Source: Chara braunii (Eukaryota > Streptophyta > Charophyceae > Charales > Characeae). Taken from it: 23,879 bases of DNA. The translations under genes and the position numbers were made by a program. Below the pieces are notes generated by a model, which was not told where the DNA came from, searched no databases, and saw only the letters and a program-made list of their open reading frames with translations. The stretch spans positions 3,100,627 through 3,124,505 of the forward strand of contig BFEA01000047.1 of the NCBI GenBank assembly GCA_003427395.1, written 5' to 3'. This document shows, piece by piece, positions 19,241-23,879 of this stretch (positions within the stretch are counted from its first letter, which is position 1; each line of letters opens with the position of its first letter).

Positions 19241-19493
19241 CAGTTCAAATTTTCATTCCTGAATTTTCAGCTACCCGATAACCGCTAATGTCTTCTTATG
19301 AATATCTTCCTGAACATATAAAATTTTCAACGCTTTTAGGGTGGGTACCTCTACAATGTCCACTGAAATTTCACGAGTAAGACCGATTGGAAATGATTTT
19401 CTTTGATCCTCTTGGTGTCCCTTTCACTTTGACTTACACCAATGGCCTGCTAACATTCATCCAATCGCAAGACATGACAACATGGCATTCCTC
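19241..19493. other. Spacer upstream of the H3-like gene
   Basis: It contains ATATAAAA near 19316 and CCAAT at about 19438 and 19463. These are possible promoter elements for the H3-like frame, but the TATA-like box lies upstream of the CCAAT boxes, the reverse of the usual order, so this is weak. Confidence 0.25.
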
Positions 19494-20071
19494 ATGACGT
19501 CTTTGGGGATAGATGCACAAGCGAAGCAATTCATTGCTCAAGAGTCAAAACAGTCTTCGAAAATCCGGGGTAAGAAAATGTAAGCTTCCAAACCGAAGGC
19601 CTTCGATTGTCAACAGTCTAGGAAGTCTGTGAGGATGCTTGGTGCAAAGAAAACAAGTGTGAAAAAAAAAAAAGGATGCCTCCAGGCAAAGCAGCGCTGC
19701 AACAAATTCAAAGATTGCAGAAAATTGAGAAGCTTCAGATTTCGAAGGCAGCGTTTTATCATTTTGTACAAGAGCTTACGTAGAAAAGAGATGAGACTGC
19801 TCGCATGCAGCTTATTGCACTCCAAGCTCTCCACGAGTTTTCTGAGCAGTGGCTGACTAGATTATTCGAAGATGTTATTTTGGTAGCATCTTGTGCTGGA
19901 CGTGTGACAATCCTTCCGAAGGATCTTCACACTGTCATTCTGATACGGAATGATGATGTTAGCGATAGGTGGAAGAAGAGAGCTATGAATAATGTAGCGC
20001 CACCTCCTTTGACAAGTTATGAAAAATTCGCGGCACAGACAAAAATGAGAAAAAAACAAAAAGACAATTAG
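19494..20071 (+). pseudogene. Divergent histone H3-like gene, disrupted
   Basis: From 19674 the frame reads RMPPGKAALQQIQRLQ, aligning with the RYRPG-to-alphaN part of H3, and continues without gaps through alpha1, loop 1, alpha2, loop 2 and alpha3. The best block is LHEFSEQWLTRLFED, then GRVTILPKDL, matching LQEASEAYLVALFED and KRVTIMPKDI of H3; I count about 25 identities in 52 ungapped residues there. Upstream, in another frame, a Lys-rich tail carries SKQSSK, SRKS and SVKKKK, resembling TKQTARK, ARKS and GVKKPH. Breaks: TAA at 19581-19583; an apparent single-base loss in the A12 run at 19662-19673; TAG at 19781-19783, at the position of H3 Gln76, consistent with CAG to TAG. An ATG at 19494 is in frame with the tail; the H3-like start may instead be the ATT at 19533. 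About 40 extra C-terminal residues follow the fold, ending at TAG 20069-20071. Histones package DNA into nucleosomes. The ungapped loop 1 argues against a typical CENP-A-type variant. The fold assignment is firm; the role is unknown. Confidence 0.85.
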
Positions 20072-20226
20072 ATGTTCGAGTTGAAGTCAGATGGGCATGA
20101 TTTTGATGGGAGCACCACCACTTTCAGGACAACTGTCATAGAGCAGCGCTGGAGGAGTAGAGGAGTAGGCTAGAATGGAGAGATTGGTGGAGGTCATGTC
20201 CACAAGGGGGAGAAAGACCTACGTAG
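20072..20226 (+). other. Possible coding linker between H3-like and next domain
   Basis: The H3-like frame continues past its TAG as open sequence (MFELKSDGHDFDGSTTTFR) to a TAG at 20171-20173. A second frame reads VEVMSTRGRKTYVGAKPR, which also looks coding. Frames shift more than once here, so whether H3-like and the following domain were one protein cannot be settled from this copy. Confidence 0.4.
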
Positions 20227-20667
20227 GTGCCAAACCTCGGTGAAGTTCACGACCACACTGTCATATGTCCCCGACCGCATGTCGCACTTGCTTGCACACA
20301 CGATGACTTTATTCAAGAAGCAGATGTGCGAATCGCTAGAGCGACAAACTCGTATCATGGTCGTGAGGTACGATGTGATGTGAGTGTAAGGGGTCTCGAC
20401 AACGACATTTGGTACGCTTCTGTGACAATGTTTTTTATGCTTCAAACCACAAAAGAAAGACAAATGTTCAAGATGGAATGTGCATTTGTTCAATGGTACA
20501 AAGACTGCACGAGGAACTTCACAAATCGAACATCATGTAAATTGGTGGAATGAGAGAGGAACAAAGACGTGCAAATTAATAGCATCATCGATGTAGACAC
20601 AGTAATTCAACCAGAACATCTTGTACCATACTTCAAACGTGTGACGTTTGGTCATGATGTAGACTGA
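20227..20667 (+). pseudogene. Transposon-type small domain protein (WYAxV...AFVQWY...PEHLVPYF), broken
   Basis: One frame runs to TGA 20551-20553 and stays open beyond it to TGA 20665-20667. It reads YHGREVRCDVSV, DIWYASVTMFF, ECAFVQWYKDC and, past the first stop, IDVDTVIQPEHLVPYF. This series, an R-D-V strand followed by wyAxV.lF, AFVxWY and a closing I.p.HLvPvf motif, is one I associate with proteins encoded by large DNA transposons of fungi and algae. It is loosely BAH-like in layout (a small beta-rich chromatin-binding module). The first residues are uncertain; no convincing ATG starts it, and it may be the C-terminal part of a longer polypeptide. Without a profile search the family name stays open. 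The stop at 20551 marks decay. Confidence 0.6.
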
Positions 20668-20815
20668 GCAACGATAGAATAAGGTCTTTTTTTCGTCAAC
20701 CGGTTCACAACAATTATATAAGACTGTCTCCAAGTTTTGCTCTGCTGGCTTATACGTTGTTGTTATAACATGCACCCTATTCTGCAGGTGTAACTTTTGT
20801 ACGATCATAGCGTCG
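20668..20815. other. Junction between the two broken genes
   Basis: The plus frame that later carries the protease linker is open from about 20674, but its peptide is Cys-rich and unlike the charged linker, so coding status is doubtful. TGCAG/GTG at about 20784 could be a splice acceptor or donor. Confidence 0.3.
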
Positions 20816-23379
20816 TTGCCTGAACGAGGTAAAAATAGCGAAAGAAATGAGGAGGGAGCAGAAAGATTTGTACACAAGATATCGCGTCGAAGAACAAGGG
20901 TAACCAGTGAACCGAAAACTGAAGATGGTGCAAGTGAATCGCAAATATGTATAAGGAATGAGAACTATATGAGAAAAAACAAAGGAGTTGCATGATCGGA
21001 AACGTGGAAAGGGAAAGGAGGCAGAACGGGTCGCTAACACACCACCTCCAATCGCGGTCAAGCAATGAAAAAACAAGGAATGTTAAAAAACGAAGTTCAA
21101 GGCTGTGTAGAGAAAGCATCGACGTCGAGAACTGAAGAATCGAAACGTGTCAGGAATTTCACGGCAGCCAAGAAGATGGTATCGAACTTTGCCTGGAATC
21201 TCACACCGTTGCCTATTGCTACCATTTCCCATTCAGCAATAAACCACAATAGAGGGATGTCAGAAAGTGACAGTGAGAAAGAGACATTGCGGGATATGAG
21301 GTATGAAAAAAAATAGCAACACACAACAAACAGTCTGAGAGATTGAGGAAGAAAGTGAAAGGGACGGAAGAGAGAGAGGGATGGGAGGCGGGGAAAGAAG
21401 TTATTGAAGAGGTCAATGTAGGAGTAGATGCTATCAAGTCTGTATTCTCACACATGTGCAAGAAGACAAACCCAAATAATACAAACGACGGAAACGTCTT
21501 CGTAACACGTGAAAATCTCACTAGCACAGAGAAGTTGGTGCACACAGTCAGAAAAGATGCAACAGACAATGATGAAGCAGTGGCCACGCCGTGGTTAGAG
21601 TCATCTGCAATTGACGAGAGAGGAGGAAACTTCCAAGTGAGAGCCACCACAACAAGTCAGCATATGATAACAAAAGATCGAAAAGAGGCAAAGACGAACA
21701 TCGATGGAGTCAAAACAAATGAACAGCCGACCTTGATGGTGGAATGTGAAATGCGTACGAGAATTGAAGTCGAGCATGGTGAGACAGATTGTGCAAGACT
21801 TGCTCTCCAACCGACTTTGGGTTTTGTGGAAGGCTCGACTGAGATTGTTGTGGAGGACAAGACAACACTTGACAATATGAAGATATTGTCAAAACACGAA
21901 GGAAAGACATGAAGGGGAAGTAACCCATAGAGCTCGCAAAAGTTTGAAGGTCAAGATAAAGAGTATGGTGACAGTAAGCAATTGCAACGCATATCTAATA
22001 CAGAAGCGATGGACGAATGTCAATCGGTTCAGAGTGTGCAAAATGCATTTCATTCTGAGGAGAAACACGTGGAGCCAACACACAACAATCATGCGTTTGT
22101 AGGGTGTGTTGTGCAAAACTTGTGTGCACTGCGATCATCAGACACAGAAGAGAAAGCGGAAGAAGTAGTGGGAGAAGGGTCACAACCAATCTTTATGAGA
22201 CATGTGGAAGAGAACAATGACAAACAAATGATAGATATGGAAAGGAAGGGGGATCATAGCATTGCAATGAGGTCGGATATGAAGAACAGTGCTTGTGGCA
22301 ACGACGATGACCTGAACAAGTCACAAGAGAATGATGAAGGAACCGGAGCAGTAGTGTATTTGGAAGCAGACACAGAGGAGGTCGAGGAAACACAATCTAT
22401 GAACCAGAAGTTAGCGCCAACAATTGTTGATACAGTTCATGAATATTTTCCGTTCACATGGAACCCCCTGAACAATGATTCATTCACATTAAGAGTACAA
22501 GATCTCAAATGTTTAGGAGCGGGCAAGTGGTTGACGACAAATATCATTGACTTTTACCGCCATTGTGTATATGACTCACTCACACATAAGGCGGTCGACC
22601 TCTCACACATTAAATTGTTGCCTGCACTATGGTACAACGGAATACAGGGGCTCCATAAGGACGTGAGTTCGAGCAGCCCTCCTGATCTGGAGACGATAAC
22701 ACGGATTTCGAAGTCGAGGGCGAAAAGTATGAAGAGTTTGTGGGAAAAGCAAGTAATTATTGTTCCTGTGCTATGCAATAACCATTTTATCATTCGCGTG
22801 CTGAACAACATAGGACGCATGCTACAACATCCACATCTCGACAAACCAAGCGACTGCGCCATTCTTCACCTAAACTCCAAGAAATGAATGAGCAATCCTC
22901 CGTTTGAACCTTTGTTAGCGTATTTCTTTTACGAGCACATGACGCTACGGTATTCAGCTGATGTTGAAGTTACGATCATGACTATAGAATGAACATGGAA
23001 ATCATTGATGCAAGGTGTATCTTTCATCGATGAGATTGATTGCCAGCAACAACGGAACTCAAACGACTGCGGCGTATTCGCCACGAGGAATGTTGAGAGT
23101 ATTCTTATGTGCATCGCAAACGATGAGGACTTCGATTTCACGAAAGATACAATGACGAAGGCTTGTGAACGTTTGTCGTCAAGAAAACCTTGTGAGCAAC
23201 GACACATAATGATGAAGGCTTTGGCAAAGTCATACCCCGGGCATGTGCAACACAGACAACAAGTGACATATACGCTATTTTCAAGAAGTTTGCATCAAGC
23301 AGGAGGAAGGCACCGACAAAATAATCAAGGACGCAGTGCAAAAGGTGAGCTAAAAATATGGACATGCAGCGACTCGTAA
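20816..23379 (+). pseudogene. Ulp1/C48-family cysteine protease gene of transposon type, disrupted
   Basis: One long coding region can be followed in a single frame apart from one shift. The N-terminal ~500 codons are highly charged, low-complexity and motif-free, rich in Glu, Lys, Asn and Thr. The protease domain starts near 22440 (FPFTWNPLNNDSFTLRV, then LKCLGAGKWLTTNIIDFY, the usual substrate-groove start). Catalytic His is in NNHFIIRV (22783-22785). The expected Asp is Asn in HLNSKK (22873-22875). Gln is in QRNSNDCGVF (23050-23052) and Cys at 23068-23070. Ulp1 enzymes cleave SUMO or related conjugates; similar domains occur in several plant and algal DNA transposons. Breaks: TGA 20993, TAA 21035, a frameshift in the A8 run near 21306-21313, TGA 21910, TAG 21928, TGA 22885, TGA 22990. 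The start is uncertain; an ATG at 21065 is an alternative. Asn at the catalytic Asp plus the stops indicate a non-functional copy. Confidence 0.85.
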
Positions 23380-23412
23380 ATTTCGTTAGTCGAAACACAG
23401 AACAAGTGCGCA

Positions 23413-23418
23413 AATAAA
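23413..23418 (+). promoter_or_regulatory. Polyadenylation signal AATAAA after the Ulp1-type gene
   Basis: A canonical AATAAA lies 34 bases past the last stop codon (23377-23379), a plausible position for mRNA 3'-end formation. AT-rich sequence follows. Confidence 0.5.
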
Positions 23419-23492
23419 GATAAAGATAACACAAGGAAGGTGTAATATTAAAGATAAGTCCATAAATTTATCATTGCATACAGGGTCACCAA

Positions 23493-23536
23493 CCCGTACG
23501 TATGGAGGTCCCTAGGCAGACCTCCGTACGTACGGG
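23493..23536. repeat. 18-bp inverted repeat with 8-base loop
   Basis: CCCGTACGTATGGAGGTC and GACCTCCGTACGTACGGG pair with one G-T type mismatch. It lies just downstream of the protease gene and is followed by another imperfect GTTCGG...CCGAAC pair (about 23538-23566), so it could mark a structured element end. Confidence 0.9.
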
Positions 23537-23879
23537 CGTTCGGGGTCCCGTACAGGGTCCGAACCCGACGACGTCCGGCCCCCGCCAAAAATTATTTCGG
23601 GGTTTAAAAATAATTATTTTTTCTTGCATTTTTGTTTCTGAGTTCTCTATGATGTGAGGTTTCAAGTCATTCTGCTAAGCCGACTAAGAATTAAAAATCG
23701 CCAAAGATGGCGGTGTCAAAACGTGCTCGCCCACGTATTTTTTCACTTTTTACTTTTCGTTTTCACTTTAGTTCGGGATCTAAATGATTTTATTATTTTT
23801 TGAAACTTTTTTAGTGGGTTTTGTATTATGTGAAGTACGCATCTGTAAATTTTCAGGGCATTTAGCTATGCCAAAAAAA
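23537..23879. other. Unassigned downstream sequence
   Basis: After the GC-rich hairpin zone the sequence becomes AT-rich with T-tracts. AATTATTT/AAATAATT forms an 8-bp stem near 23589-23615. No gene is visible to the window edge, which ends in A7. Confidence 0.4.

Noticed and set aside
19561-19607. A 47-base intron (GTAAGAAAATG...TTGTCAACAG) removing the TAA from the H3-like tail
   Set aside because: Splice consensus is fair, but joining the ends puts a TAG in frame at once, so it does not rescue the tail.
19674-20071. Centromeric H3 (CENP-A type)
   Set aside because: The alignment to canonical H3 has no extra residue in loop 1, which CENP-A proteins usually have. Not fully excluded given the divergence.
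19581-22992. Reassigned stop codons (an alternative genetic code)
   Set aside because: TAA, TAG and TGA all interrupt otherwise readable frames here and in the LINE, alongside frameshifts, which fits ordinary decay better.

Overview
The window is nuclear DNA from a repeat-rich eukaryote. No prokaryotic operons, ribosome binding sites or intact long genes are visible. It is dominated by microsatellites, long homopolymers, dispersed and inverted repeats, and decayed transposable elements. The LINE with a C-terminal RVT-type zinc finger and the Ulp1-bearing DNA element would fit a plant-lineage genome, possibly a large-genome streptophyte alga. That placement is inference and cannot be proven from this window.

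Layout. (1) 1-3691, minus strand: a 5'-truncated L1-type LINE with reverse transcriptase, thumb and zinc finger, broken by many stops and at least two frameshifts. The T12 at the left edge is probably its poly(A) tail. (2) 3700-9200: gene-free DNA with CA, CT and GA microsatellites, a dispersed repeat family with internal A-tracts, a 24-bp minisatellite, many short hairpins, and a GC-rich ~36-46 bp minisatellite at 8843-9200. (3) 9200-13651: unassigned DNA leading into two nested long inverted repeats (outer 10799/13651, inner 11228/11921). (4) 13652-16225: AT-rich non-coding DNA with an array of six ~67-bp tandem units, each able to fold into a stem-loop, then a four-unit inverted-CCAAT repeat. 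(5) 16226-18840: simple-sequence tracts and a five-copy ~105-160 bp tandem repeat. (6) 18866-19045: a near-perfect 84-bp-arm hairpin locus.

(7) 19494-23379, plus strand, is the most interesting part: the remains of a coding segment that looks transposon-derived. In order it holds a divergent histone H3-like reading frame (tail plus complete histone fold, broken by stops and a frameshift), a small WYAxV...AFVQWY...IxPEHLVPYF domain of a type I associate with DNA-transposon proteins, a charged low-complexity linker, and a Ulp1/C48 SUMO-type cysteine protease domain with Gln and Cys intact but Asn at the expected catalytic Asp. An AATAAA follows 34 bases after the final stop. No transposase is visible in the window. 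The association of an H3-like protein with an element-type Ulp1 protease is the main candidate for something undescribed.

All identifications rest on reading translations and motifs by eye. No database search was possible.
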